Of a stretch of DNA of 55,506 nt, positions 25,501 through 34,576 are shown in pieces. A program made the translations under genes and the position numbers. Numbering within the stretch: position 1 is the first letter of the stretch; every line of letters begins with the position of its first letter. Source of the stretch: an uncultured Prevotellaceae bacterium (lineage in GTDB: Bacteria; Bacteroidota; Bacteroidia; Bacteroidales; Bacteroidaceae); NCBI GenBank assembly GCA_902800435.1, contig CADCEQ010000008.1:82071-137576 (forward strand), written 5' to 3'. A model generated the notes under the pieces. That model was not told the DNA's origin, searched no databases, and saw only the letters and a program-made list of their open reading frames with translations.

Positions 25501-26238
25501 ATGGGAAGAGCATTTGAATATCGTAAGGCTGCAAAGCTGAAGAGATGGGGCCACATGGCCAAGACATTTACTAAGATCGGTAAGCAGATTGCCATTGCCG
25601 TGAAGGCTGGTGGTCCTGAGCCCGACATGAACCCAGCATTGCGCGCTATCATCGCCAATGCCAAGCGCGAGAACATGCCGAAGGACAACATCGAGCGTGC
25701 CATCAAGAACGCTATGGGTAAGGACCAGAGCGACTACAAGGAAGTGACTTACGAGGGATACGGCCCTCACGGCATTGCCATCTTCGTCGACACGCTGACC
25801 GACAACACCACGCGCACCGTGGGCGACGTCCGTTCGGTGTTTAACAAGTTCAACGGCAACCTCGGTACGCAGGGTTCGCTGTCGTTCTTGTTCGACCACA
25901 AGGCTGTCTTCACCTTCAAGAAGAAGGACGGTCTGGATATGGACGAGCTGATTCTCGACCTGATTGACTACGGCGTGGAGGATGAGTACGACGAGGACGA
26001 GGAGGAGAATAGTATCACTATCTACGGCGACCCGTCGAGCTTCGGTGCCATCCAGAAACATCTGGAGGAGAACGGCTTTGAGGTGACTGGTGCAGAGTTT
26101 ACCCGCATCCCCAACGATCTGAAGGACGTGACGCCCGAACAGCGTGAGACCATCGACAAGATGGTGGAGCGTCTTGAGGACTTCGATGACGTGCAGACGG
26201 TCTATACCAACATGAAGCCCGAAGCCATCGAGGAATAA
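25501..26238 (+). CDS. yebC: YebC/PmpR-family protein
   Basis: 245 residues, full length. The family start GRAFEYRKAAKLKRWGHMAK (usually MAGHSKW in other phyla) leads to KDNIERAIKNAMGKD and YEGYGPHGIAIFVDTLTDN. Long annotated as a transcriptional regulator, but recent work on the family shows a role in relieving ribosome stalling; the latter is more plausible beside pheT and lepA. An acidic patch DEYDEDEEEN is near residue 165. Starts 32 bases after pheT and ends at a strong bidirectional terminator. Confidence 0.94.
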   Translation: MGRAFEYRKAAKLKRWGHMAKTFTKIGKQIAIAVKAGGPEPDMNPALRAIIANAKRENMPKDNIERAIKNAMGKDQSDYKEVTYEGYGPHGIAIFVDTLTDNTTRTVGDVRSVFNKFNGNLGTQGSLSFLFDHKAVFTFKKKDGLDMDELILDLIDYGVEDEYDEDEEENSITIYGDPSSFGAIQKHLEENGFEVTGAEFTRIPNDLKDVTPEQRETIDKMVERLEDFDDVQTVYTNMKPEAIEE

Positions 26239-26257
26239 GAAGGTAAGGTAAAGAAAA

Positions 26258-26306
26258 AACGGAGAGTCCCGACTAAGTAATATCGGTACTCTCCGTTTCT
26301 TTTTTT
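26258..26306. terminator. Bidirectional terminator between yebC and a lipoprotein gene
   Basis: Stem AACGGAGAGTCCCGA (26258-26272) with TCGGTACTCTCCGTT (26283-26297), one internal mismatch, with A-rich sequence before and T-rich sequence after. It serves both convergent genes. Confidence 0.85.
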
Positions 26307-26691
26307 AATAGTCGCCTTTCTTAAAGACTGTCTCGAAGTGTACTTTCTGCGGTGAACGCTGCGAGTGGTAAGTGTAGGCGAAGCGAAATCCCTCTTCCTT
26401 GAAGCTGGCCAGTGCTGTTGTATTCTTTAGCTCAGCCAGCAGTCGGCTACGCGCTTCGTCCGTGTCTTCTATGCCAAGGCTATCGGCAATACCTGTCAGG
26501 GTGTAATAGTAGTGCAAGGTACGTGTGTCGGCCTCGAAAGTCATGCTGTCCATGACGACTGTTTCCGATATTTTAGCCGGGCAGTTCTTTTTGGTGTACA
26601 TCTTAGCCTCGCGTGCAGCCCTTTCATCCAGAGATTCCTGGCAGGCTGCAAAAGTCAGGGCCATAAGGGCAAATACGAATAGTTTTTTCAT
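26305..26691 (-). CDS. Small conserved lipoprotein, function unknown
   Basis: 128 residues with a lipoprotein signal ending FAAC at residue 16. The mature part is soluble: a run of charged residues, then a mixed alpha/beta stretch (TLHYYYTLTG, FRFAYTYHS). I recognise no domain with confidence; proteins of this size and plan are common in Bacteroidales. It has its own promoter, divergent from lepA. Confidence 0.8.
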   Translation of the reverse strand: MKKLFVFALMALTFAACQESLDERAAREAKMYTKKNCPAKISETVVMDSMTFEADTRTLHYYYTLTGIADSLGIEDTDEARSRLLAELKNTTALASFKEEGFRFAYTYHSQRSPQKVHFETVFKKGDY

Positions 26692-26712
26692 CCTTTACAA
26701 GTTTTCTGCGTG

Positions 26713-26720
26713 CAAAGTTA
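26713..26720 (-). promoter_or_regulatory. -7 box of small lipoprotein gene
   Basis: TAACTTTG followed by CA on the minus strand, 21 bases before the ATG. It is back to back with the lepA promoter. Confidence 0.7.
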
Positions 26721-26762
26721 CAAAAAAAAGCTAAATTATTCGACAAAAACCATTTTTTATTG

Positions 26763-26770
26763 TATCTTTG
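26763..26770 (+). promoter_or_regulatory. -7 box of lepA promoter
   Basis: TATCTTTG followed by CATG, 24 bases before the lepA ATG at 26795. Confidence 0.72.
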
Positions 26771-26794
26771 CATGTTGAATGTACGAATCATAAG

Positions 26795-28576
26795 ATGAAC
26801 AACATAAGAAACTTCTGCATCATTGCACACATTGACCACGGAAAGTCGACACTTGCCGACCGGTTGCTGGAGGCTACCAACACCATCCAAGTGACTGAAG
26901 GGCAGATGCTTGACGACATGGATCTGGAGCGTGAGCGCGGCATTACCATCAAGAGCCACGCCATCCAGATGGAGTACGTGCGCGGTGGTGAGAAATATAT
27001 ACTCAATCTGATTGACACGCCGGGACACGTCGACTTCTCCTACGAAGTGTCGCGCTCGATTGCTGCCTGCGAGGGTGCGCTGCTTGTGGTTGATGCCACG
27101 CAGGGCGTACAGGCGCAGACCATCTCGAACCTCTATATGGCCATCGACCATAACCTTGAGATTATTCCTGTCATTAACAAGATTGACATGCCCTCAGCTA
27201 TGCCCGACGAGGTAGAGGATGAGATTGTCGACCTTATCGGTTGCGACCCTGAAGACATCATTCGTGCCAGTGGTAAGACAGGCGAAGGAGTGGGGGAGAT
27301 ACTCGATGCCATCGTCGACCGAGTGCCCCATCCCGAAGGCGACCCCGAGGCCCCGCTGCAAGCGCTCATCTTTGACTCCGTGTTCAACTCCTTCCGAGGC
27401 ATTATTGCCTACTTCAAGATAGTGAACGGCTGTATCAGGAAGGGCGATCTCGTGAAGTTCTTCAACACAGGCATGGAGTACGACGCTGACGAGATTGGCG
27501 TGCTGAAGATGGACATGATTCCCCGCCAGGAACTTCGTACCGGTGACGTGGGCTACATCATCAGCGGTATCAAGGATTCGAAAGAGGTCAAGGTTGGCGA
27601 CACCATCACCCATGTGGCACGCCCCTGTGCGGCAGCCATTGAGGGTTTCCAGGAGGTTAAGCCGATGGTCTTTGCCGGTGTCTATCCTATTGATCCGACG
27701 GAATATGAGAACCTGCGCGCCTCGCTTGAAAAGCTGCAGCTCAACGACGCCTCGCTGACGTTCACGCCAGAGTCGTCAGTTGCTCTCGGCTTTGGTTTCC
27801 GTTGCGGCTTCCTCGGTCTGCTCCACATGGAGATTGTGCAGGAACGGCTCGACCGCGAGTTCGACATGGATGTTATTACTACCGTGCCCAACGTCTCGTA
27901 CATCTGTCATACCAAGCAGGGCGAGGTCAAGGAGGTTCACAACCCCTCGGGACTGCCCGACCAGACGATGATTGACCACATTGAGGAGCCCTACATTCGC
28001 GCCTCCATCATCACGGCTGCCGACTACATAGGCCCCATCATGACGCTCTGCCTTGACAAGCGCGGCGAGCTCATCGACCAGCAGTATGTCTCGGGCAATC
28101 GCGTCGAGCTTCATTTTATGTTGCCGCTGGGTGAGATCGTCATCGACTTCTACGACAAGTTGAAGTCCATCTCCAAGGGCTATGCTTCGTTCGACTACCA
28201 TGTCGACTCGTTCCGGCCTTCCAAGCTCATCAAGCTCGATATCTTGCTCAACGGTGAGCCCGTCGATGCCCTCTCTACCCTGACTCATCAGGACAATGCC
28301 GTTACCTTCGGGCGCCGCATGTGTGAGAAACTGAAGGAACTGATACCGCGCCAGCAGTTCGACATTGCTATCCAGGCCGCTATCGGTGCCAAGATTATCG
28401 CACGAGAGACGGTGAAGCAGGTACGCAAGGACGTGACGGCCAAATGTTATGGCGGCGATGTCAGCCGAAAGCGCAAACTACTCGAAAAACAGAAGCGCGG
28501 AAAGAAGCGCATGAAGCAGATAGGCAACGTTGAAGTGCCACAGAAAGCCTTCCTTGCCGTGCTGAAACTTGACTAA
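26795..28576 (+). CDS. lepA: Elongation factor 4 (LepA)
   Basis: Ribosome-associated GTPase, 593 residues from ATG at 26795. The frame stays open upstream but only through the promoter box. G motifs are canonical: [38 protein letters not shown]. The LepA-specific C-terminal domain is present ([20 protein letters not shown], then [16 protein letters not shown]). It differs from the EF-G paralogue upstream, which has lost the switch II His. Confidence 0.97.
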   Translation: MNNIRNFCIIAHIDHGKSTLADRLLEATNTIQVTEGQMLDDMDLERERGITIKSHAIQMEYVRGGEKYILNLIDTPGHVDFSYEVSRSIAACEGALLVVDATQGVQAQTISNLYMAIDHNLEIIPVINKIDMPSAMPDEVEDEIVDLIGCDPEDIIRASGKTGEGVGEILDAIVDRVPHPEGDPEAPLQALIFDSVFNSFRGIIAYFKIVNGCIRKGDLVKFFNTGMEYDADEIGVLKMDMIPRQELRTGDVGYIISGIKDSKEVKVGDTITHVARPCAAAIEGFQEVKPMVFAGVYPIDPTEYENLRASLEKLQLNDASLTFTPESSVALGFGFRCGFLGLLHMEIVQERLDREFDMDVITTVPNVSYICHTKQGEVKEVHNPSGLPDQTMIDHIEEPYIRASIITAADYIGPIMTLCLDKRGELIDQQYVSGNRVELHFMLPLGEIVIDFYDKLKSISKGYASFDYHVDSFRPSKLIKLDILLNGEPVDALSTLTHQDNAVTFGRRMCEKLKELIPRQQFDIAIQAAIGAKIIARETVKQVRKDVTAKCYGGDVSRKRKLLEKQKRGKKRMKQIGNVEVPQKAFLAVLKLD

Positions 28577-28635
28577 TTACAGAAAAATCAAAAATAGTAA
28601 AAGTAAATCCGAAAATAGAAAATAGATTATAGCCT

Positions 28636-29235
28636 ATGCCAAGCCTTAGCATTACCCCCAGAGACGTAGCCCGCGAACTGGCGCGGCGCTACAGTACGAT
28701 GACCCACGACGAGCTCGACCTGCTGGAGAGCATCCTTGTGGCCAAGAAGTATGCCAAGAACGAAAAGATACTCGACGAAGGCGAAGTCTGCGAGAACATC
28801 TACTGGATTGTCAAGGGACTCGTACGACAATACTATTATAAGAACGGAAAGGAACTTACCGAGTACATGGCTACCGAGAACACTATCTGCATGTGCATCG
28901 AGAGTCTTTTCCGTGAGCAGCCCACGCGCCTGCAGATGATGGCCATTGAGCCAACCGTCCTCTACTGCCTGCCCAAGGCTAAGCTTGAGGCGGTGGCCAT
29001 GAAGAGCGTCAACATTCAGATTCTCTACCGCAAGATTCTTGAGGAGAGCCTTATACTCAGTCAGATACATGCTGACATGCTCCGCTTCGAGTCGGCCATC
29101 GATCGTTATCGCAAGCTCGTCAAGAGTTCACCGCAGCTTGTTTTGCGCGCTCCGTTGGTCTACATTGCCTCGTACTTGCAAATGACTCCAGAGACCCTTT
29201 CGCGCGTGCGCACGCAAACCTTAATGGAGAAATAA
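28636..29235 (+). CDS. Crp/Fnr-family transcriptional regulator
   Basis: 199 residues. The N-terminal cyclic-nucleotide-binding-like beta roll covers ~25-120 (ILDEGEVCENIYWIVKGLVR; YYYKNGKELTEYMATENTI), followed by a dimer helix and a C-terminal helix-turn-helix (VYIASYLQMTPETLSRVRTQ). The roll lacks an obvious cAMP phosphate-binding RxxS motif and there is no FNR cysteine cluster, so the ligand is unknown. It follows lepA by 59 bases; a spacer of AAATAGAAAATAG-type repeats lies between. Target genes cannot be inferred. Confidence 0.88.
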   Translation: MPSLSITPRDVARELARRYSTMTHDELDLLESILVAKKYAKNEKILDEGEVCENIYWIVKGLVRQYYYKNGKELTEYMATENTICMCIESLFREQPTRLQMMAIEPTVLYCLPKAKLEAVAMKSVNIQILYRKILEESLILSQIHADMLRFESAIDRYRKLVKSSPQLVLRAPLVYIASYLQMTPETLSRVRTQTLMEK

Positions 29236-29267
29236 TATAGTTCTGGATTTTGCTCCGACCAAACTTA

Positions 29268-29332
29268 CCGTTACCCGGCGGGTAAAGGTGCTTTACCCGC
29301 CGGGTAGAAGGCCTTTACCCGCCGGGTAACGG
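29268..29332. repeat. Array of three TACCCGSCGGGTA palindromes with perfect 21-base outer inverted repeat
   Basis: Outer arms 29268-29288 and 29312-29332 are perfect reverse complements (21 of 21). Each contains the 13-base palindrome core; a third core lies at 29294-29306. It sits between the convergent crp-like and dcu-like genes, the same setting as the related array at 12948-13006. Confidence 0.88.
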
Positions 29333-29360
29333 CGAGATAGACTAAGGGCTCTTTTTCTTC

Positions 29361-30809
29361 TTAGTAGAACAGCATTGTGAGAAGGTAAGCCACGATGGTC
29401 GACGTGATGACACAGATGAGACCAGGCATCATGAACGAGTGGTTCAGCAGGTACTTACCGATAACCGTGGTGCCTGAGCGGTCGAAGTTCACCGTCGCGA
29501 TATCACTCGGATAATTGGGGATGAAGAAGTAACCGTAGACCGACGGCAGCACGCCGAGCAGGACTGGGCCGGCAATGCCAAGCTGGTAGGCCAGTGGCAG
29601 CATGGCCACGACAACGGCACCCTGTGAATTTATGAGAACCGAGACAAGGAAGAATACCAGAGCAATGCTCCAGGGATAGGCACTTACCACGCCAGCCAGC
29701 ATCGTCTTCATTTCACCGAGGTAGTTGGAGAAATAGGTGTCGGCCAGCCAGGCAATGCCGTAGATGGCAACGACAGCCACCATACCCGACTGCCATACGG
29801 GACCCGACACGGCCTTCTTCGGAGCAGCCTTACAGAAGATAATCATCAGGGCCGCTGCGGAGATCATGACAATCTGGATGACGAGGTTCATGGGCAGCGT
29901 TTTGTCATACCATTCGGTGGTGCCCTTCAGAAAGACATTGGCCTTCACCAGCTGGTCGCCCGTAACGGCCAGGTCTGGGTTTATATAGAGGGCATTGGCA
30001 TCGCTAACGGCGCGCAGGGTCTTGTAGGAAGGCAGGGCTTCCTGGAAAATGGCGAAGAACACGATGACGGCAAGCGCACCAAGGAAGATATAGACGGCAT
30101 TCTTGGCCGACTGAGGAATCTCCTTGTCAAGGGTGGTGGCATTCGAACCATAAATGTACTTGCGCTGTTCGGGGTCCTGCAGCTTCTTCTGGAATTGCGG
30201 GTCCTTGTCGAGGTCCAGACCGCGGTGGTATGAAGCTGTAGCAGCTGCCATCAGTCCACAGAGACAGGCGGGGATGCTGATCATCAGTACCTGCGGGATA
30301 GTGACGTCGAAGCCGTTCGTATTGCTGATGCTGACGAAAGCGACAACGGCAGCGGCAATTGGCGAACAAGTGATGCCCACCTGTGAGGCAATAGAGGCTA
30401 CGCCGCAGGGACGCTCAGGACGAATGCCTTTCTTTAATGCAATGTCGCAAATAATTGGCATCAAGGTATATACAACGTGACCTGTTCCAACAAGCACAGT
30501 CAGGAAGAACGTGCAGAGCGGAGCCAGGAACGTGATGCGGTCGGGGTGCTTGCGCAACAGCCTTTCAGCAATCTGGATGAGCCAGTCCATACCGCCTGAA
30601 GCCTGCATGATGCCTGCGCACGTGACGGCGGCAATGATGATGTAGATGACGTCGGTAGGCGGTGTGCCAGGTTTCAAGCCGAAACCAAACACGAGGATTG
30701 CCAGGCCAATGCCTGAGATGGCACCGAGAGCCAGTGAGCCGTAGCGCGAGCCCACCCAGAGTGCACCGAGCACGATGCAGAGCTGGAGAATCATTGTGAA
30801 TGTAATCAT
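29361..30809 (-). CDS. Anaerobic C4-dicarboxylate carrier, DcuA/DcuB family
   Basis: Inner-membrane carrier, 482 residues, with about 10-12 hydrophobic segments. Strong family signatures: QASGGMDWLIQIAERLLRK near 69, GTGHVVYTLMPIICDIA, IRPERPCGVASIASQVGI, SQGAVVVAMLPLA and FDRSGTTVIGKYLLNHSF. The family exchanges fumarate, malate, aspartate and succinate during fumarate respiration, in keeping with succinate-producing Prevotella. A long periplasmic insert lies near residues 255-300. Last gene of a minus-strand run, 47 bases after fbp. Confidence 0.93.
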   Translation of the reverse strand: MITFTMILQLCIVLGALWVGSRYGSLALGAISGIGLAILVFGFGLKPGTPPTDVIYIIIAAVTCAGIMQASGGMDWLIQIAERLLRKHPDRITFLAPLCTFFLTVLVGTGHVVYTLMPIICDIALKKGIRPERPCGVASIASQVGITCSPIAAAVVAFVSISNTNGFDVTIPQVLMISIPACLCGLMAAATASYHRGLDLDKDPQFQKKLQDPEQRKYIYGSNATTLDKEIPQSAKNAVYIFLGALAVIVFFAIFQEALPSYKTLRAVSDANALYINPDLAVTGDQLVKANVFLKGTTEWYDKTLPMNLVIQIVMISAAALMIIFCKAAPKKAVSGPVWQSGMVAVVAIYGIAWLADTYFSNYLGEMKTMLAGVVSAYPWSIALVFFLVSVLINSQGAVVVAMLPLAYQLGIAGPVLLGVLPSVYGYFFIPNYPSDIATVNFDRSGTTVIGKYLLNHSFMMPGLICVITSTIVAYLLTMLFY

Positions 30810-30856
30810 AAGTTTTAAGTTTAAGTTATTAGGTAATTTCGTTATGTCGTGAGAGA

Positions 30857-32815
30857 TTAGTCGCGCTTCTCTTTGATGATACCGTGACGGTAGGCGTGAA
30901 GCAGTTGCTTGAGGTCGTTAATCTGTTCTCGCAGTTCACGCCCCTTGTCGGTGTCGGCTACGAGCATCCGCTGGGCTGACATCTCGACAATCTGGGTGGT
31001 CGACTTGATGTCGGTGCCGCGCAGAATGGCGTCCTTGGTCGAAGTGAACGGCTCGTGCTGTACAAGCTGGAAGCCGCGGCTGTGGTAGATGAGCGTATAG
31101 CCCGCAATGCCTGTCTCCGAGTGGTAGGCCTCTGAGAAGCCGCCGTCGATGACCATCAGTCGCCCGCCGGCCTTGATGGGGTTTTCGCCCTTGGAGGCGT
31201 GGACAGGTACGTGGCCATTGATGATGTGGCGGTTCTTGCCACCGACGCCGAAGGCATCGAGAATGCGGTCGCACACATCAGCATCGTTACGCAGCTGGAA
31301 GTAGGCGCCCTTCTCCTCCTTGTAGGTCTCGCGGTCGGTCAGGAAGTAGCGCTCGAAGGTTGCCATCTTCGACTTGTCGAACAGTGGGGAGTCCTTGCCG
31401 CACCAGAGGTAGAGGAAGTAGTCCTTGGCATAGGCTTTCAGTTCGGGCTCGGTGTCGTTCTCGAAGGCAGAACGAACCAACTGTCCGATGTACTCCATCA
31501 GCTGACGGCCTTGATATTTCTGGCCTAAGATTTCGACGTCCTTCAGCGAGCCATCGTCGTTCAGGGGAACTGAGGCATGGTAGAGCAGGTTGGAGTTGCA
31601 GATGTTGTACATGCAGCCGTGCGAGAGGATGGTGCGGATGTGCTTGCGCAGTTTCTCGGAGACGCGGAACGAGTGGTGCAGCTTCTGCATCAGTTCCGTC
31701 TCCTCAGCCGTCAGTTCCATTGTACCTGTCGGCAGGTTGCAGTCCTTCAGGGCATAGTTCTGTCCGTTGATGACGCAGGTCTGCCGTTCGAGGTCAATGT
31801 GCTCCAGCAGACAGCGGTCTTCCATCTGCCACTCAGGGTGACGGTGGAAGAGTAAGTTCTCCTCCTTGAACTGTATCACCGCGATGGCCTTGTGCATCTT
31901 GGCCGTCAGCTGCTGCGTCTTCTCGTCAATCTTGCCGGGCTTCAGCAGCTTGGGCACGAACTCCTCGCAGGGGTCGTCGCCGTAGCTCTCGAGGGCGAAC
32001 GTGGCCAAGGGCAGGAGGTTGATGCCGTAGCCGTCCTCAAGTGTGGCGAGGTTGGCGTAGCGCAGCGAGAGGCGCAGCACGTTGCAGATGCAGGCGTCGT
32101 TGCCGGCTGCGGCTCCCATCCACAGTATGTCGTGATTGCCCCACTGGATGTCCCACGACTGGTAGCGGCGCATGACGTCCATGATGATGTGGGCACCCGG
32201 GCCTCGGTCGTAGATGTCGCCGAGGATGTGGAGCCGGTCGATGGCCAGATGCTGTATGACGTTGCACAGGGCGCATATGAAGTCGTCAGCGCGGCCTGTC
32301 GAGATGATGGTGTCGACGATGACAGCCACGTAGGCAGCCTTGTTCTGGTCGTCGGTGCGTTCGTGCAGCAGTTCCTCAATGATGTAGGAGAATTCCTCGG
32401 GCAGCGACTTGCGCACCTTCGAGCGGGTGTACTTCGACGATACGTCGCGGCAGACGCGCACCAGCTGGTGGATGGTGATGTGGTACCAGTCGTCGATGTC
32501 CTGTTCGACGGCCTTCACCAGTTCCAGTTTCTGCTCGGGGTAGTAGATGAGCGTGCAGAGTTCCTTCTTTTCCGATTCACGAATGCTGTTGCCGAAGATT
32601 TCGCCCACCTTGCGCTTGATGTTGCCCGAGGCGTTCTTCAGCACGTGCTCGAAGGCCTCGTTCTCGCCGTGTATGTCGGCCAGGAAGTGCTCCGTGCCCT
32701 TGGGCAGGTTGAGGATAGCCTCCAGGTTGATAATCTCTTTGGCTGCGTCGGCAACGGTCGGAAACGACTGCGACAGCAGGTTCAGGTAATGCATATCAGT
32801 TGTAGTAGTCTTCAT
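30857..32815 (-). CDS. fbp: Class III fructose-1,6-bisphosphatase
   Basis: Gluconeogenic phosphatase of the calcineurin-like metallophosphatase type, unrelated to E. coli Fbp. 652 residues, the usual length. Metal-binding motifs: FLADIHGENEAFEHVL, LGDIYDRGPGAHIIMD, WGNHDILWMG, and late NGHVPVHASKGENPIKAGG. Its ATG overlaps the stop of the upstream glycosyltransferase gene by 4 bases. Confidence 0.96.
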   Translation of the reverse strand: MKTTTTDMHYLNLLSQSFPTVADAAKEIINLEAILNLPKGTEHFLADIHGENEAFEHVLKNASGNIKRKVGEIFGNSIRESEKKELCTLIYYPEQKLELVKAVEQDIDDWYHITIHQLVRVCRDVSSKYTRSKVRKSLPEEFSYIIEELLHERTDDQNKAAYVAVIVDTIISTGRADDFICALCNVIQHLAIDRLHILGDIYDRGPGAHIIMDVMRRYQSWDIQWGNHDILWMGAAAGNDACICNVLRLSLRYANLATLEDGYGINLLPLATFALESYGDDPCEEFVPKLLKPGKIDEKTQQLTAKMHKAIAVIQFKEENLLFHRHPEWQMEDRCLLEHIDLERQTCVINGQNYALKDCNLPTGTMELTAEETELMQKLHHSFRVSEKLRKHIRTILSHGCMYNICNSNLLYHASVPLNDDGSLKDVEILGQKYQGRQLMEYIGQLVRSAFENDTEPELKAYAKDYFLYLWCGKDSPLFDKSKMATFERYFLTDRETYKEEKGAYFQLRNDADVCDRILDAFGVGGKNRHIINGHVPVHASKGENPIKAGGRLMVIDGGFSEAYHSETGIAGYTLIYHSRGFQLVQHEPFTSTKDAILRGTDIKSTTQIVEMSAQRMLVADTDKGRELREQINDLKQLLHAYRHGIIKEKRD

Positions 32816-33804
32816 ATTCTCAGGTGGTTTTGTAGTCGTTTGCGGATGGCTTGCGTCAGTCGGTCATCTATCGGCCGTGCAGGCATGAATCCCTCGTCGA
32901 GTCCCGTCTGCTCGTTTAGTATGCAGAGCAGTCGGCGGAAGTATTTCAGCAGGCGGTTCTCGTCGAGCACGTCGACGAGGCGGTCTTCCTGTATATTGTT
33001 CTTGCGTAGTGAGCGGTCGAGTTCAACCAAGTGGCGCAGCGTAGGCTGGCAGCGATGCAGCTCGCTGACCAGGCTGGCTGCGTCGTGGGCTTCGGGCTTG
33101 GGCTTGCTGTAGTCGGTAGGCAGGTAACTCTTAATCTTGTCGGTCTCGATATAGGGATGGCTGATGCCGAGTAGTCGCGCCCCTTGGTCGACGGTGGTGC
33201 GCACGTTCTCCTGGTCGGCGTAGACCAATAGGTAGCGCCACTGCTGTTCGTTGATGTCAGGTGCCTGTTCCGTCACCCATCGGCGGTCGCCCGTGATGCC
33301 TGCCTTCAGTAATAGCTGCAGCAGATGTTTGGATTCGTCGGACATTAGTTCCAGCGTGTTCGAGTCCATCACCTTGCGGTAAACCTCCTGTGTGTGCCGT
33401 AGCATGGCTTCGGGCGTGATGGAGTTGGTGACCACCGCGTTGCGTACCACTTCTATACGTGGGTTCCAGCCCAATTGGCTCAGAGCCTCTGCCTCCATAT
33501 TGCCTTGGGCAATGACGACGTAGGAATGCTCCACCAGCCTGCGCTGCCAGCGCAGGGTCGTGCTGGGCTTCCCGCTCATCCGGCGGTCATTGATGACCCA
33601 TGGCTCCAGTTCGCCGTGAGGCGTCAGCACGATGCGTGCTCCCTGACGGCGGGCTTTCAGGGCTGTGCTCACCAAGGCATACTGCCAACACCCGTGAACA
33701 TGCACGATGTCTGGATGCTCTGCGGCCTGACTCCCCCCGTCAAGCATGCTGACATGCTTGGCTATCAATGCGTTGTCTTTGGGGAATAGGTGCAGGACAT
33801 TCAT
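32812..33804 (-). CDS. Glycosyltransferase-like protein with atypical C-terminal half
   Basis: 330 residues. The N-terminal ~140 resemble the acceptor half of a GT-B (GT4-type) enzyme: DIVHVHGCWQYALVS, IVLTPHGELEPWV, and YVVIAQGNMEAEALSQLGW followed by VVRNAVVT. The expected donor-binding Rossmann half with its EPFG-type motif is not visible. Residues ~150-330 are helical and charged instead (MSDESKHLLQLLLKAGI; LVELDRSLRKNNIQEDRLVD). It may be a degenerate or repurposed transferase. It lies 12 bases after a GT2 gene and overlaps fbp by 4 bases. Confidence 0.75.
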   Translation of the reverse strand: MNVLHLFPKDNALIAKHVSMLDGGSQAAEHPDIVHVHGCWQYALVSTALKARRQGARIVLTPHGELEPWVINDRRMSGKPSTTLRWQRRLVEHSYVVIAQGNMEAEALSQLGWNPRIEVVRNAVVTNSITPEAMLRHTQEVYRKVMDSNTLELMSDESKHLLQLLLKAGITGDRRWVTEQAPDINEQQWRYLLVYADQENVRTTVDQGARLLGISHPYIETDKIKSYLPTDYSKPKPEAHDAASLVSELHRCQPTLRHLVELDRSLRKNNIQEDRLVDVLDENRLLKYFRRLLCILNEQTGLDEGFMPARPIDDRLTQAIRKRLQNHLRI

Positions 33805-33816
33805 TGGCGGTCGGTT

Positions 33817-34464
33817 TTAGTGAAACAGATTATGGCAGAAGATACCAATGCGGCGCCCCAGCAGTCTGAAGCCGCGAACGTCACGCTCATAGAGGCGCAG
33901 CGTCTCGTGTCCCTGCTCCTTGCGGACAACCACAAAATCGTATTTACCGCGTATGTAACGAAGCCGCTTTCCATTGTGGCCGTTGGCCCGTTTGCGCTCA
34001 GCCTTGCTGATGTAGAGGCGTGCGTCGTCGACGTTGGCAAACTGCTGCAGGCGCACGTCGCCCGTCTTGCGGTTGATGTAGCCCAGCAGGAGTGTTGTGC
34101 CCTCTACTGTAAACTCTGCCAGTTCCTTCAGCCATTGGTCGGAGGGTGGGGGAGTTTGTATGTCAGTAAAGATGATCCATTCGTTCTTGGCCGCCTTCAC
34201 GCCGAGCGTGAGAGCCAGTCGCTGTCGCGTAACCAGTCGGTTCGGCTTGGGCAGGAATGTGGTATAGAGGTGGGGGTATTTGGCTTTCTGCAGTTTCAGC
34301 ACGTCAACCGTGTCGTCAGTCGACGATTCATCGACGACAATGACCTCATAGCCCGTCTCGTAGTCCTGCTCCAGAAATAGTGGCAGGTTCTCCTCCAGTT
34401 TGCGGGCTTCGTCGTAGACGGTCATGATGACGCTGAAAGTAGCGTTGTTGTTCGAGCTGTTCAT
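33817..34464 (-). CDS. Family 2 glycosyltransferase
   Basis: 215 residues from ATG at 34464; an open extension upstream would run through the promoter box at 34473-34480. GT-A features: FSVIMTVYDEARKLEENLP, VDESSTDDT, then FTDIQTPPPSDQW in the place of the DxD motif. It is short for GT2, and the C-terminal part (RGKYDFVVVRKEQGHETLRL) is basic. First gene of the GT2-GT4-fbp-dcu run. Acceptor unknown; cell-surface glycan is the default guess. Confidence 0.82.
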   Translation of the reverse strand: MNSSNNNATFSVIMTVYDEARKLEENLPLFLEQDYETGYEVIVVDESSTDDTVDVLKLQKAKYPHLYTTFLPKPNRLVTRQRLALTLGVKAAKNEWIIFTDIQTPPPSDQWLKELAEFTVEGTTLLLGYINRKTGDVRLQQFANVDDARLYISKAERKRANGHNGKRLRYIRGKYDFVVVRKEQGHETLRLYERDVRGFRLLGRRIGIFCHNLFH

Positions 34465-34472
34465 AACGGCAG

Positions 34473-34480
34473 CAAAGTTA
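34473..34480 (-). promoter_or_regulatory. -7 box immediately upstream of the GT2-fbp-dcu run
   Basis: TAACTTTG on the minus strand, 8 bases before the ATG at 34464; the leader would be only a few bases. Confidence 0.65.
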
Positions 34481-34546
34481 CACAATTTCTTTGGAATTTC
34501 ATGCAAATTCAGGAAGGTTTTTATCAAGAGTTACGAATAAAAGTTG

Positions 34547-34554
34547 TATCTTTG
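34547..34554 (+). promoter_or_regulatory. -7 box upstream of DUF5715-like gene
   Basis: TATCTTTG followed by CA, 22 bases before the ATG at 34577. Confidence 0.72.
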
Positions 34555-34576
34555 CACTCGAATTGTTTGAAATTGG

